A stretch of 64,000 nucleotides of DNA from Ligustrum vulgare (taxonomy: Eukaryota; Streptophyta; Magnoliopsida; Lamiales; Oleaceae), in NCBI GenBank assembly GCA_963555705.1, contig OY743190.1:34640929-34704928 (forward strand), read 5' to 3'. The notes under the pieces are model-generated. The model saw nothing but the letters and a program-made list of their open reading frames with translations, searched no databases and was not told where the DNA came from. The translations under genes and the position numbers were made by a program. Below, one piece after another: positions 1 through 10,839 of the stretch. Each line of letters opens with the position of its first letter. Position 1 is the first letter of the stretch.

Positions 1-574
1 ACGACAAACACCCACAATAAGGGTAGGGTAGGGTAGGGTAAAATGAAAAATGCTATTTGAATCGAAAAGTGTGACCAAAGTTTTGTAGACTATTGATTTT
101 AGAGTTGATGTGATGAGTAAATAAATAAATTACTATCATATATGCAGGTATAAAACTTTATGTTAGACTTTATGTTCTCGAAGCATGACTCGGAGTAAAA
201 TGGGGGTGTTTGAGTACTCAGGCGAGCGAGTCCCTCCCCACCACAAGAATACAAGGAACATTGAAAGTAGGAAGATAGTGGGAACCATCCTAATAGTTTA
301 AAGACTTTAAGCCAAAATTGCCAGACCATTTTTTGGACTATCTAGAGAGCCAAATCGAAAGAAAGAGAAAATGAGAAAGAATTGAAAAAAAAAAATAAAA
401 AATATGGAAAATGAAGAAAAAATGAAAACGAAAGAAGAATGAGCCGCCGAGTAAGTTTGAAGGAAATAAGACGAAATCTTCAAGCTTGATTTCAATTTCA
501 TTTGTTCAACTATTTAAAAAAAAAAGAAAAAAGAATAATAATACTTGCTGGGTTAGTTTCAAGGCTTTTGTAAG
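1..574. other. AT-rich intergenic DNA
   Basis: I see no gene here. Positions 21-40 hold four copies of GGGTA, which is not the plant telomere unit TTTAGGG. The two short minus-strand ORFs in this stretch are low-complexity (F/S-rich) and have no recognisable motif. Confidence 0.6.
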
Positions 575-1127
575 TAGGGGTGAGCTTGGATTGGGTCGAA
601 TTTTTGCCTAACCCGAATCCAACTCACTATGGTCGGGTTGATAAAAAATCAACTCAACCCAGCCCAAGTATGAGTTCAAACCCAATCCAATCAAAATTTC
701 GGTCGGGTTGGATTGAGTTAGGTGGTTTGGACTTTGGTCCAATTAGCAAAAAATCTTAAAGTTTAAAAAATTAAACTCATAAATCAACTATTAACTCAAA
801 TCAATTATATACAATACAATAAGCTCAAATATAATAAATTGAACACTTGCTAATAAAATTAAAATATGTTCAAATCATATTTGAATTTTATCCAAATTAT
901 AAATTGTGCTTGAGATTCTTAAAATTTAAATGGTCCTAGTTTTTTAAAAAATTTGTTAGGTTGGGTTGAGTCGGGTTTTTCACCCCACCCAACACGGCCA
1001 ATTATTATTATTATTACTTTTTTTTAGTAGAACCCAACCTAACCTGATTTTCATCAAAAATCGACCCAAATCGATCGGGTTGGGTTGGACGGTTTTAGCG
1101 GGATGGGTGGGTTAATGCCCGCCCCTA
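575..1127. mobile_element. hAT-type non-autonomous element
   Basis: The ends are imperfect inverted repeats, TAGGGGTGAGC on the left against TAGGGGCGGGC read from the right. They are flanked by 8-bp direct repeats at 567-574 (TTTGTAAG) and 1128-1135 (ATGGTAAG), which match at 6 of 8 bases. Both subterminal regions are crowded with GGTTGGGT/ACCCAACC-like words in both orientations, as is usual for hAT transposase-binding regions. There is no transposase ORF, so the element is non-autonomous. Confidence 0.75.
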
Positions 1128-1779
1128 ATGGTAAGTATTCTTTTTTTACCATGCTACACATAGAGAGGGATGTGTCATCCATTTTGCCATTCATTTTGTG
1201 TGTGAGGAATTATCCAAAAAAAATTGGTTATCATCCCTTGCTCCGTCATTGTTTATATATATATATATATTAAAAGAGGCGATGAATGAAATAACTTTTG
1301 ATTATCTATTTTATCCTTAAATTTTTATGTTTTCAGTCAATATTACCATTAATATTTAATTTATTTTCATTAAATACAATTATTATTATTAATCTACATT
1401 ACATTTAAATATTTTTCTTTCGTTTCAATAACACCCATAAATTCTTAGTTTATTCATATAAAAAGAAAGTTAATTTTATTTAATTATGCTTTAATTAAGA
1501 ATATAAAAATAATAATTTCAAAACTATTTTGCAAGAACAAAATTCAAAATTGAAATTTTTATTTAAACGTATATAATATTAAACTTTTTTTAGTTATAAA
1601 AATATGTTTCTAAAATAATTCGATTTTCCTATATACAATTTTTTCATATTTTTTTTCGACTTATCATAAATTTTTTTTTTTGAAACTCAATTTTTTTATG
1701 ATCAAGAAATTTAAGTTTTTTTTAAGATAAATTGTATGATTGAAAAATGATTTAAATAAAATATATGTAATTAAAAAAT
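1128..1779. other. AT-rich intergenic DNA
   Basis: No gene or element end was recognised. There is a short (TA)n run near 1254-1270. The rest is A/T homopolymer-rich sequence. Confidence 0.55.
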
Positions 1780-1945
1780 GATATGAGAAAATATGACGTT
1801 GGTACTAAACTCATTATAAATTTTCATGTGACATTTGTAGAAAGGTACCTCCCTCCCACTTCAAGTGATATGAGAAAATATAACGTTGGTACTAAACTCA
1901 TTATAAGTTTTCACGTGACATTTGTAGAAAGGTACTTCACTCCTC
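1780..1945. repeat. 87-bp tandem duplication
   Basis: Two head-to-tail copies start at 1781 and 1868 with the words ATATGAGAAAATATRACG and share GACATTTGTAGAAAGGTAC further on. The period is 87 bp. The few differences suggest a fairly recent local duplication. The short ORF across it is a by-product. Confidence 0.75.
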
Positions 1946-1963
1946 AATTCAAATTTAATTTAA

Positions 1964-2429
1964 AGCGTGTTTGATCGCAAGGGTGGATAATAGGTGGAAA
2001 GAAAAATATTTTTTAAGGAATTGATTTGTTTGAAATTATTTGTGTGAAAAATATTAATTCGAAATGTTTGATTAGTTTAATTTTCTTTGTGAAAAGGGTG
2101 TGGAATTTTATAAGATTTGTTATTTGATTGATATTATTTTTCATGGCAAATAAAGTAAATTTTAGTTATTTTAATTATTATTTTTTTACCTTTTTAATAC
2201 ATTTGTACTTGATAATAATAATGTTATTTTTTAGAAAAAAAATAAATAAATCAATTAACAATAATAAAACTGATCAAACGTAACACAAAACCATTTTCCA
2301 TGTAACCTGCCAAATAATTTCTTACCAAATCTGTTGGCAAATCATTTCCTCAATTACCAGGCAAATATGAAAGTGAGTCCTCAAGTGAGAAAACATTTTT
2401 CAAGCTAAAATTGTCCAAGCAAACATGAC
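1964..2429. mobile_element. Tourist-like MITE, degraded copy
   Basis: The left end AGCGTGTTTGATCGCAAGGG and the right end CCAAGCAAACATGAC are degenerate inverted relatives of the ends of the elements at 4446-4941 and 57533-58066. The interior shares CAAAACCATTTTCCAT with the 57533 copy. The target duplication is not clear, so the borders are approximate. It is a non-coding member of a PIF/Harbinger-type family. Confidence 0.5.
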
Positions 2430-2573
2430 AATCAGAGGAAAGGTGGAAAATACTAACATATTAAACACATCTTTAGCACTTGTTTTCGTTGCCATCATAT
2501 AATTGTATATTTATCATGTGACATTTTTAAACATGCATCTTACAGTCGGTTTGGTAATTTATTTATAAATGAA

Positions 2574-2897
2574 CAATGTTCTAAAGGGCGTAATGCATTA
2601 CGAGGACCCGGTCGAGAATCAAGAATCATAAGATTAGGCGTGTCAATGCGAAAAATAAGCACCATAATGGTTTTCGTATTTTTAATATTATTTTAATTAT
2701 TTTTAAGATATTAAATATATTTTTATATAAAAAAAAATAGATTTTTTACCTAAAAAGGGGGGATTAGGCGGGATTAAGTGCGCCTAGCCTGTCAACATAA
2801 AAAATTGACCGCATTTTTATGCACATACCCCGAATGCGAGGCGTTTCGACCACGCTTTACACCTAGGCAGCGCATTATGCCGCTTTTTAGAACACTG
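2574..2897. mobile_element. hAT MITE
   Basis: The terminal inverted repeats are CAATGTTCTAAAGGGCG on the left and CAGTGTTCTAAAAAGCGG read from the right end. The flanking 8-bp repeats TAAATGAA (2566-2573) and TAAATAAG (2898-2905) match at 6 of 8 bases. The element is 324 bp with GC-rich ends and an AT-rich centre, and has no coding capacity. Confidence 0.72.
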
Positions 2898-2905
2898 TAA
2901 ATAAG

Positions 2906-3478
2906 TTTATAATTTCAAATTTACTTTTTATTCAAATGTTACATGCTAATCACAAATGCCCAACTTTTTTGGCATGAATTTTACTCACATTTTAATGTGA
3001 GTCAAAATTAAAAATCAATTTCTACCACATATTTAATGTAATTCACAATTTTTCAATTATATAGATTATCATCTTTTATCAAAATCTATTAATAATCTGA
3101 TTTTAATATCTAATAATAAACGGGGGCTAAGCGGGTTTCAAAAAAATCTAACCTGCTAATTTCAAAGGAAGTGAAAATTATAAACACTAAGCCCCTGTTT
3201 TGTATTATTTTTAAAAGTTTATTATAAAAAAATTGTTAATTAATATTGATTTTTAGGAGCGTGTCATTGAAAAGTGGGACTTTTTTTTAGGTTTACGTAA
3301 TAACTTTATTAATAAATGTGGGATTGAAATGAAGAAAAAAAATGTGTTAAATGTTTAGAGGGCAATCGGGGCTAACAAATTAAAACAGAAATTTATGAAC
3401 ATGAATAGAATTTTTTGTTAAAAAAAAAAAAGAAAAGAAAAAAGGCAAAGTATTCCGTACGCTACAAGAAAAAACGTA
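2906..3478. other. AT-rich intergenic DNA with MITE-like words
   Basis: GGGGGCTAAG near 3122, CTAAGCCCCTG near 3188 and CGGGGCTAAC near 3366 look like termini of small inverted-repeat elements. I could not pair them with a target duplication. There is no gene. Confidence 0.4.
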
Positions 3479-3481
3479 TTA

Positions 3482-3832
3482 GAACATCCACAATGGGGAT
3501 GTGCAAAGTGGATGTCCAATGGATGAAAGAGAAAGAGATAAATATATTATTTTAATTATAAGGTTTGAAGTAGAATGTGAGAAAAAAAAAGTGGAAAAGA
3601 AGATAGAGATATATAATTTCAAATAATTATTAAAAAAATAGTGAAAGATGTGAAGTAGAACTTGTGATTGTGGAAAGTGTGAATTAGGAATGTGGGAAAA
3701 AGTGAGGAAAGTGGAAGATAGGGAGGAAAAAAAAGATATTACAGTGTGACACACGAAATTTGTGTGGATATATCTCAGTATCTCACACAGTTGGCAGCCA
3801 ACGTCAACTGTGTGTGAGCATTGTGGATGCTC
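3482..3832. mobile_element. Tourist-like MITE (TSD TTA)
   Basis: The ends are GAACATCCACAATG and, inverted, GAGCATCCACAATG (13 of 14 identical). They are flanked by the 3-bp repeat TTA at 3479-3481 and 3833-3835, the PIF/Harbinger signature. The length is 351 bp and it is non-coding. The ORFs over it are by-products. Confidence 0.8.
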
Positions 3833-4136
3833 TTATTAGAGCTTTCACTATGGATAAGTTAAGGTACAAATTAATGGTACAAGTTAGTAAGATGTTACAT
3901 TTAGTGTCTACAATAAATATGTTAAAATACATGTTACTTAAAGTAATCTTTTTGTTTACAAGTTAACTTCATGTTAAATTTGTTAGTGGTTTAACTGGAT
4001 GACCTGACATTTAACTTCTTTTCTTTAAATTTTTTAATATCGGTAAATAAAATAATTTTTCTTATTGATTTTATATTATATAATTTAATGAAATTTTCAA
4101 AATGAATACCACATTAATATATAAATTTTGTTATAA

Positions 4137-4301
4137 ACCTCTGTTTGGGAAAAGCGAAAAAAATAAGTTTTTAAACATCACAATTTCCCAAATCATCTTT
4201 TAACCACACATATTTTCTTTCTCCACTTTTTAACTACACATCTTACCTAAAAAATATAAAAAAACATGTTTTTAAACACTAAAATTTTAACAAACAGAGG
4301 C
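4137..4301. mobile_element. Small TIR element, CCTCTGTTTGG family
   Basis: The left end ACCTCTGTTTGGGAAAAG and the right end TTTTAACAAACAGAGGC are inverted copies. The interior contains the ACCACACA / TTTTCTTTCTCCACTTTTTAA words that recur at 5381-5553 and 23227-23384. The target duplication is unclear. Confidence 0.5.
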
Positions 4302-4445
4302 TTTAATATTTATAATATTCTTGAATTTAGGAAAAACTTAACATGTTCATTGTAGTAAAAATTAATAACTAATTTTAACATGCATATATATAATTTTAAC
4401 ATGTTGTGTCATTTAACGTCTCATTTTCTTTTACTTATTATGTTA

Positions 4446-4941
4446 GGGTGCGTTTGATAGCCCTTTTTTTTCATGGAAAATATGATTTTTCATGTGATTT
4501 TCCAACTTTGCGCTGTTTGGTTGCCTAAATTTTCCATGAAATTCATTTTTCCACTTGCCTCGAAATTCGGTATTTTCATTGTTTTGAATGAATTCATTTT
4601 TCCATGGGGGAGGAGGTTTTATTTTCCATGGAAAATTTTATACCATTTTTGTTACGTTTGATCATTTTTGTTGTTGTTAATTTATTTATTTATTTTTCTA
4701 AAAATGAAAATTATTATTATCAAGTATAAATGTGTGAAAAAATTAAAATTTTTTTTTTTATTAAAATAGATCAATTTTACTTTATTTTCCATGAAAAATA
4801 ATGTCAATCAAATAACAAAAGTTGAAAAATTTCCTACTTTTTCCACCTAGAAAAATAAACCAATCAAACATATTAAACTTTCAATTCCCTGAAATTCATT
4901 TTCTTTCCACCCAAATTTCACCCTTACTATCAAACGCAGCC
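4446..4941. mobile_element. Tourist-like MITE (TSD TTA)
   Basis: The inverted termini are GGGTGCGTTTGATAG and GGCTGCGTTTGATAG (14 of 15 identical), with TTA repeats at 4443-4445 and 4942-4944. The length is 496 bp. It belongs to the same family as 57533-58066 and the degraded 1964-2429 copy. The interior is rich in TTTTCCATG/CATGGAAAA words in both orientations. It is non-coding. Confidence 0.82.
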
Positions 4942-5014
4942 TTAGTTATATTTAACTTGTTCATTGTAGATGTTCTTAACAACATGCACTAATACCGACA
5001 AACACTACTTCTAC

Positions 5015-5258
5015 GCCCCCATGGCACATCTCCAAGTGGCAAAGGGGATGGGTGGTAAGTGCTCAGCGCAGCTGTGTGCTTGGTTCGATTCCCCGCAAGG
5101 TGGAATTGGCCTTGTGACAAGCGGGAGTTATTGAGCGTTTCTCATGCTTACCATAAGCCCTTCCACCCTGGCTCCTTGGAGGCATAACCTGGATTTACCT
5201 TCCCGAACCAATGGCCTTGGGCGTGGTCGGTTCGGGCCCTCAGGGTGTGGGCTACACC

Positions 5259-5284
<26 letters not shown>
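5015..5284 (+). mobile_element. tRNA-derived SINE with perfect TSD
   Basis: The element is bracketed by an identical 17-bp repeat, ACAAACACTACTTCTAC, at 4998-5014 and 5285-5301. Inside lie a pol III A-box-like word (TGGTAAGTGCTCAG, from 5053) and an exact B box GGTTCGATTCC at 5082-5092, at normal tRNA spacing. The body is GC-rich relative to its surroundings. The 3' end is a run of 26 T (5259-5284), as in T-tailed plant SINEs. The perfect duplication and long tail suggest a recent insertion by LINE machinery acting in trans. Confidence 0.88.
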
Positions 5285-5289
<5 letters not shown>

Positions 5290-5380
5290 CACTACTTCTA
5301 CAAGTTGTCAGGCACATTTATCAAAAATTCAAATTATGACAGAAAAAGGAATTGACAAGCGTGCCCTTTAGCTTTGTTTA

Positions 5381-5553
5381 GCCACCGTTTGGTAACCTTT
5401 TTTTTTTTTTTTTTTTTTTTATAAATCACACAATTTTCTAAATTACTTTTTAACCACACATTTTTCTCTTTCTAATTTTTAATCACTACTTTTTACTTCA
5501 AAATCATAAATAAATCAGTTTATAAATCAAACAGTATTACCAAACAGAGACTG
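5381..5553. mobile_element. Small TIR element, CCTCTGTTTGG family
   Basis: The ends GCCACCGTTTGGTAAC and, from the right, CAGTCTCTGTTTGGTAA are related inverted repeats flanked by TTA/TAA. A 20-base T run follows the left end. The interior resembles the elements at 4137-4301 and 23227-23384. Confidence 0.5.
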
Positions 5554-6344
5554 TAAAATATGTGATTGAAAAGTGGAGAGAGAAAATATACAGAGTTAAA
5601 AAGTGATTTAAGAAATTGTGTTGTTAAAAACACTTTTTCCAAACAGAGGCAAAGAGTCAAATTGTTAAAATCTTTTCTATCAAAATAAAAAATGTGATGT
5701 TTTCGAAATATATTATGTTTTTAAAAAGTGGAGAAAGAAAATGTGTATAGTTAAAAAGTGATTTGAAAAAATGAATTATTTAAAAATATGCTTAAAAAAA
5801 TTGTCAAACCGATAAAATGTTGTCCGAAAAGCAAATTCTCGGGTGCCTCAAATCTTCAATGCAATTATAAGTTTTTAACCTTAAATAAATAAAATAAAAA
5901 AGATAGTATTGTTTCCATATTGGGCATGTATTAAATATTTCATTTTCACATATACCCTTATTTAATGTATTTTAGTACAATACACACCAACTACTTATTT
6001 ATTGCATTTTCAAATTTTTGTGGGAAACAAAGTGAGTTTACTTAAAATAATAAATAAGGGATAAATGGTATAAATAGAAAATACTGATAAAATTAATACT
6101 CTAACTATATTAACTATCATTTCTTAATCCGTGTGAAAATAACAATATGATTATCTTTTTGGGATGGAGAGAGTATATATATATATAATAAAAAATAAAA
6201 AATAAAAATTATAGTTTTATAATTCTTCACATCTGTACATATGGCTCGATTTAAGACGTCATTGGTCCGCAAAATACAAATATTTTTGTATTAATTAACT
6301 AATTGTGAATAATTAATTGTGGCAATAATTAGGGGCAGTCACAT
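5554..6344. other. Fragments of the same MITE family and a Stowaway-like end
   Basis: 5554-5653 and 5693-5810 repeat the interior of the CCTCTGTTTGG family in the opposite orientation (AAAAAGTGGAGA, AGTTAAAAAGTGATTT). At 6161-6175 GGGATGGAGAGAGTA looks like a Stowaway right terminus preceded by TTAATCCGTGTGAAAAT, but I found no left partner. There is no gene. Confidence 0.4.
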
Positions 6345-6353
6345 GTTTTAGCA

Positions 6354-7603
6354 TAGTTAAATGCCTCAATTGCCATTAAACTATTATAAATGCACTTTAA
6401 ATACCATTAAACTTTAAATTTTATGAATGCACTTCAAATGTCATTAACCTTTAAATTGTTTGTGATATGTCATTGAACTTCAAAGTTTAAATTTCCATTG
6501 TCACTATACTATTTCAAAGGTATCCCAAATGTCATCGAACTTTAAATATCATTTGGTGTGCCACTAAACTATTGAAAATGTGTCCCATTTGTCATTCTTT
6601 TCAAATTCTTTTATTAATTTTTTTTGTAAAAAGATTTATTCATAATTTTTTTTGTTTATTTCAAAAAGAATTTTCTCTTCATCATGAGAATATTAATGAT
6701 AGATAAAAATATATTTATGTGAAATCTTTCAATGATTTTTTTATAAAAACGTGTTGTTCGTATTAATCGAGAAAAAAACCTTAAATCCATTTACAATAAT
6801 AAAATTGAAACAACATAACGAGTTCTTTTTTTTTATAGAAAAGTTTATGTATAAAAATTATGAATAAATCCATTGTGTCAATGGATTTATTCATAATTTT
6901 TATTTTGTTAATTTAAGAAATAAATTTCTCTCCGTTCTAAGAATATTCATGACATATAAAAATATATTTGTGTAGATTCTTTTAATGATTATTTTTATAG
7001 AAACTTGTGATGTTCAGATTAATCGAGCATTGTTTCAGACAATAAATCAATTTAAAATGATGTTTAGAATTATATTTGAATTGATACTTTTCTGATCAAA
7101 GAAGAAATACAATAAATTCATTTAAAATAATGTCTAAAAGATTAACTCTAATTATTTTTATTGTAAATAATTTTCTTTTTCAAAAAAAATTAATGATAGA
7201 AGAAAACATTTTTCAAGAAGAAATTCTAGATTAATACAGACAACCATGTTTCTATATAAAAAAACCCATTAAAAATACACATACACATACTTTTATCCAT
7301 CATTAATATTCTCACAACGAAGAGAAAATTATTTCTTCAATAAAAAAAAAATGAAAAAATCCATTTACAATAATCAAACAACAAAAATATTAATAATTAA
7401 TAAAACAATTTAAATATTTTTGAAAAGAATGACAGATGAGGCACTCTTTTAATAGTTCAATGACACAACAGATATCATTTAAAGTTTAATGACATTTGAG
7501 AAATCTTTAAAATAATACTTTTGAAGTTTAATGGCACATCAGAGACAATTTAAAGTTCAATGACATTTGTAATAGTTCAGCGGCAGTGGAGGCATTTAAC
7601 TCC
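6354..7603. mobile_element. Long-TIR Mutator-like (MULE) non-autonomous element
   Basis: An identical 9-bp repeat GTTTTAGCA flanks the element at 6345-6353 and 7604-7612, the Mutator hallmark. The ends are inverted relatives: AGTTAAATGCCTC at the left, and GAGGCATTTAACT at the right. Similarity continues inward for roughly 250 bp through repeated ATGTCATTGAACTTTAAA-like words on the left and their complement on the right. There is no transposase ORF. Removing the element restores a continuous CATGTTTTAGCAAGTC site. Confidence 0.82.
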
Positions 7604-7817
7604 GTTTTAGCAAGTCTTGATTATAAAATAATTTATATACGAAAAAATATCTAAAAATATACAATATTAGTGTACCTGATTACATTTTCTATTAAAAAAA
7701 TACAACTAATGGACGTGATTATTTTTGTTCAGTAAAAATAAAGGAATACAAACATTAATTATATAGGTTCACGATGGAAAATAAATATACTTTAGTGCGT
7801 ATTTTGGCGACGATTAC

Positions 7818-7820
<3 letters not shown>

Positions 7821-7889
<69 letters not shown>
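7821..7889. repeat. (TA)n microsatellite
   Basis: An uninterrupted TA dinucleotide run of about 34 units. It could form a cruciform and is likely polymorphic in length. Confidence 0.97.
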
Positions 7890-7891
<2 letters not shown>

Positions 7892-8547
7892 TTACGAAAA
7901 TCAGCAAAATGAAGTTTTATAAAAGGTTATGAGTTTATCAACGAGAACACATATTTTCTAGAGTAAAAGTTTCAACAGCCACTTAACTTTTGCTATTGTC
8001 ACGGATCACTCACTCAACTTCAATTTGCTTCTCAATAATCACCATCTTCAAAACATTGTGCTCCATTCATCTTCGACCAAATTTTATTTCTTCCATTGTT
8101 GACGTGGCTCACAGAAAACCAACGTGGCAATTTAACGATGTTCAAATGTTTAAACACCTCGATTTATCATTCCCCAACTTAGAAGAACAAGCCTTAACCC
8201 CCAAAATAGTCTCTGGCGACTCGCTGGAAACATCTGCTTAACACCATATCAAAAGAAAGTTTAGATTCGTTCATATAAAGGGATCAGACACAGGTAAAGC
8301 CCCCCTTTTCCTGTTTCGTATGCTTTAATTGCACGAAAAAATCCATTTTTTTTTCCTTTTTTGTAACTGGCAACAGTGTAATGCAAAGAAAAATATACAC
8401 AGATTAATATATGATACAAATGAGTAAAGTAAAGAAAATATATATATAACAAAGCACCCATCATAAACATTTCCCTAGATGACTAATGCCCTCAGAACCA
8501 GATTCTTACTTCTTTAGTTAGCTTGTAGGAATACATGCACAAAGAGC

Positions 8548-8990
8548 CCCAATCATATTACTATATCATCCCTGAACCTATCAAAATTCACAACTTGGGC
8601 ATGAATTTCCCCGCTTGCTTTGATCATACACAGAGTGGCACAACCATTCACCATATTAGCCAGTGTCATCTCATTTAGCTCAACCTTCTGATTCAGCATT
8701 TCAGCTTCAGTAACAGACCCAATATGGTCAAGACCCCAATCATCGAGTTCTAAGTTAAGGTGTTCCTGTTTGGCTTTTTATCAAACACTTCACGAGCATA
8801 GTAAATGCACCCATATTTTTCATAGGTATCAATGAGCCTATCGTTGATGAAGATCTCATCACTACACTTGGATTTGATAGTCTGATAGGGACAGTACGAG
8901 TGTCGCACGATGACTTGGATTTGATGTAGGCATCCAAATGGTGAAGAGGAGTTGAGGACTGGAAGTTTATTACCAAGTAATTCACGTCTT
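8548..8990 (-). pseudogene. PPR-protein gene fragment (captured, broken)
   Basis: On the minus strand, two pieces read like PLS-class pentatricopeptide repeats. The first has the repeat core EIFINDRLIDTYEKYG, then AREVFDKKP and NRNTLT followed by an in-frame TAG and NSMI, where the family has RNxxTWNSMI; the lost W is the stop. The second has NEMTLANMVNGCATL and GEIHAQVVNFDRFRDDIVI, matching the usual pattern in which an xNExTxxxxLxACAxL helix precedes a GxxIHAxVxKxxxxxDxxIGNALVDMY segment. The pieces are in different frames with material missing between them. Intact proteins of this family bind organellar RNA and act in editing or processing. Here only a degraded fragment inside a transposable element remains. 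Confidence 0.68.
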
Positions 8991-9072
8991 GCTTCTTTAG
9001 TCGATCGGCAGCATTCTGTGAAATAGGTTATCGGAATTGGAAAAATTTATTTGACAATTTTTATTTTTTTTT

Positions 9073-9088
9073 GGGGGGGGGGGGGGGG
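9073..9088. repeat. Poly(G) run of 16
   Basis: Sixteen consecutive G within the 7961-9393 element, preceded by a T run. It is a likely G-quadruplex or sequencing-length hotspot. Confidence 0.9.
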
Positions 9089-9393
9089 TGGGGTTCAACT
9101 TACGGATTCAAGGGGAGAGTAGGAGGTTTTGGAGATGAAAGTCAAAATCGTTTGAAATGGGGATAGGAAAACTGAATTTATGATTCTTGATTTGGGTAGG
9201 GTTACAGACTTACAGTAACTTTTTCTTGATTTTCTTACGTGGGGTCCACATCAGATTATTTTCAAACTGTTTTTTGGAAGGTGATGGATGGAGGATATTT
9301 TGCATAAGTTCAGTGATTATTTAGAGGCATTTAAGTTTAGTGAATAAAACGTGACAACATACAAAGTTCAGTGAGTAATGAAACATTTTACTC

Positions 9394-10542
9394 CATTATG
9401 TTATATATGTTTTTCAATACTGTTTTATTTTACTAATAAATTCTTTAATAATTACGTTATCTTCCGTACTGATTAATTATTATAACTTTAGTCAAATATC
9501 ATACATTTTTAATTACGTTATTTTCAATACTATTTTATTATTAGTGTAACATGTATTTAATTAAAACAATATATACACATATTTAGCTATATTCTTTTTT
9601 AATTACATAATTATATTACATTCTTTTAAATACTGTTTTATTATTACAGCATTATTATTATTAATTAAAACAACGTATATTTTTAATTATGTTACTTTTT
9701 ATTACTATTTTACAAATTTAAATTTTTAATTATATTCTTTTCATAACATAATTAAGTTATGTTCTTTTCAATAATGTTTTAATTATTATAATAACTTTTT
9801 TAAAGCAATACATTTTTACTTATTATTAATCAATCGCTTAAAAGTGTACGTGGTTGTATTCTTTTATCAATATAATTTTATATTCAAACTCTACATCATA
9901 ATTCCAAATTATAAAAATATATTGAAAATACCAATTAATTAATAGTTGGATATATAACATTACTAATAATGAGATAAAATCATTTTCAAAGTGACTGTTT
10001 ATATTCTCAAGATAAAAGTAATTTTGAAATGTAAATATATAATCACTTTTTTTAATATCTATAAATTATAAATTTCCATTTTAGGAAAGTGTAAAAAAGA
10101 CGAGAAATTATGTGGTGTTTTATTTGACAACTTTGTTATTATAATATATATATATAAAGATAACGCTTAAATAATAAAATTAGTTCAAACTAACTCTTTC
10201 AATTTTTTCAATTATTACGTTAAGGTTAAAAACCATAAATTTACCATTCTTTATATATATATTTTACTATTATGCATAAGTATTGTCTTTATTATTATAT
10301 TATTATTATTGTTATTTTGAAATGGGTATTGTCTTTATTATTAGTTATATAATAAGAGTTTGTTTGTCTATCTAAAATTTTTATCACAAATTTTCAAACT
10401 CAATCTCAATTATTTATCCTTAGTCAAATTCACATTTTTTACTTTTCAAAATAATCTAAACCTCACATCCATAAAAAAAATAAAATAAAATAAAAAAATT
10501 CCATGAACTAAATAAGCTCTAGGCTATTATTTGCAAATAATT
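9394..10542. other. Very AT-rich spacer with degenerate repeats
   Basis: From about 9400 to 9800 the words TTTTTAATTACGTTATTTTC and ATACTGTTTTATTATTA recur in several diverged copies, indicating an old tandem repeat. The rest is unstructured AT-rich sequence upstream of the host gene. No ORF was recognised. Confidence 0.5.
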
Positions 10543-10700
10543 CACGTGATTGTGCAGGTAATCAAAGTTGTGAAAATTGTAACATGACAAGAGTTTGCAG
10601 CACGTGACCGTGACAAAGGAAGGAGACATTGACAGTATACGCGGTGTGGAATCCCTCTTCACTGTCTTTTTCCTTGCCAAAGTCTGCTTTGGGGTATTTA
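10543..10700 (+). promoter_or_regulatory. Putative promoter of the SKS gene: two G-boxes and TATA-like site
   Basis: Two CACGTG G-boxes lie at 10543-10548 and 10601-10606, 58 bp apart, in a region that is less AT-rich than the spacer upstream. A TATTTA word near 10695-10700, about 140 bp before the start codon, is a possible TATA element. G-boxes bind bZIP/bHLH factors. The assignment is by position and motif only. Confidence 0.4.
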
Positions 10701-10839
10701 GCTACAGTTCAGAGTTTTTTTCCCAAAGAGTACCAATAAGGCAATAAAGGGAAGGGCATTTTGCCGAGTTAAAGACTTGCCTTTCGCTTTGAGGAACAGA
10801 GAAAGAGGATTATATTTCAAGAAGAAGAAGAAGAAGATA

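Larger units (their letters stand above)
7961..9393. mobile_element. Long-TIR element carrying a PPR fragment (Pack-MULE-like)
   Basis: The left end begins GAGTAAAAGTTTCA and the complement of the right end begins GAGTAAAATGTTTCATTA. Homology continues for about 150 bp through GTTGTCACG/ATTGTCACG, TCACTAAACTT/TCACTCAACTT and AATAATCAC. Long AT-rich inverted ends around a captured host-gene segment are typical of Pack-MULEs. I did not find a convincing 9-bp duplication next to these borders, so the superfamily is inferred. The cargo is listed separately. Confidence 0.65.

Noticed and set aside
21..40. Telomere-like GGGTA repeat
   Set aside because: Only four units, and not the plant telomere sequence; no subtelomeric context.
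3122..3370. Candidate MITE with GGGGCTAAG termini
   Set aside because: Three similar words occur but no pair gives both a consistent inverted repeat and a target duplication.
5082..5092. Possible tRNA gene (B box GGTTCGATTCC)
   Set aside because: No cloverleaf can be built. The T tail and 17-bp TSD show a SINE. The minus-strand B box at 41334-41344 also lacks a tRNA fold.
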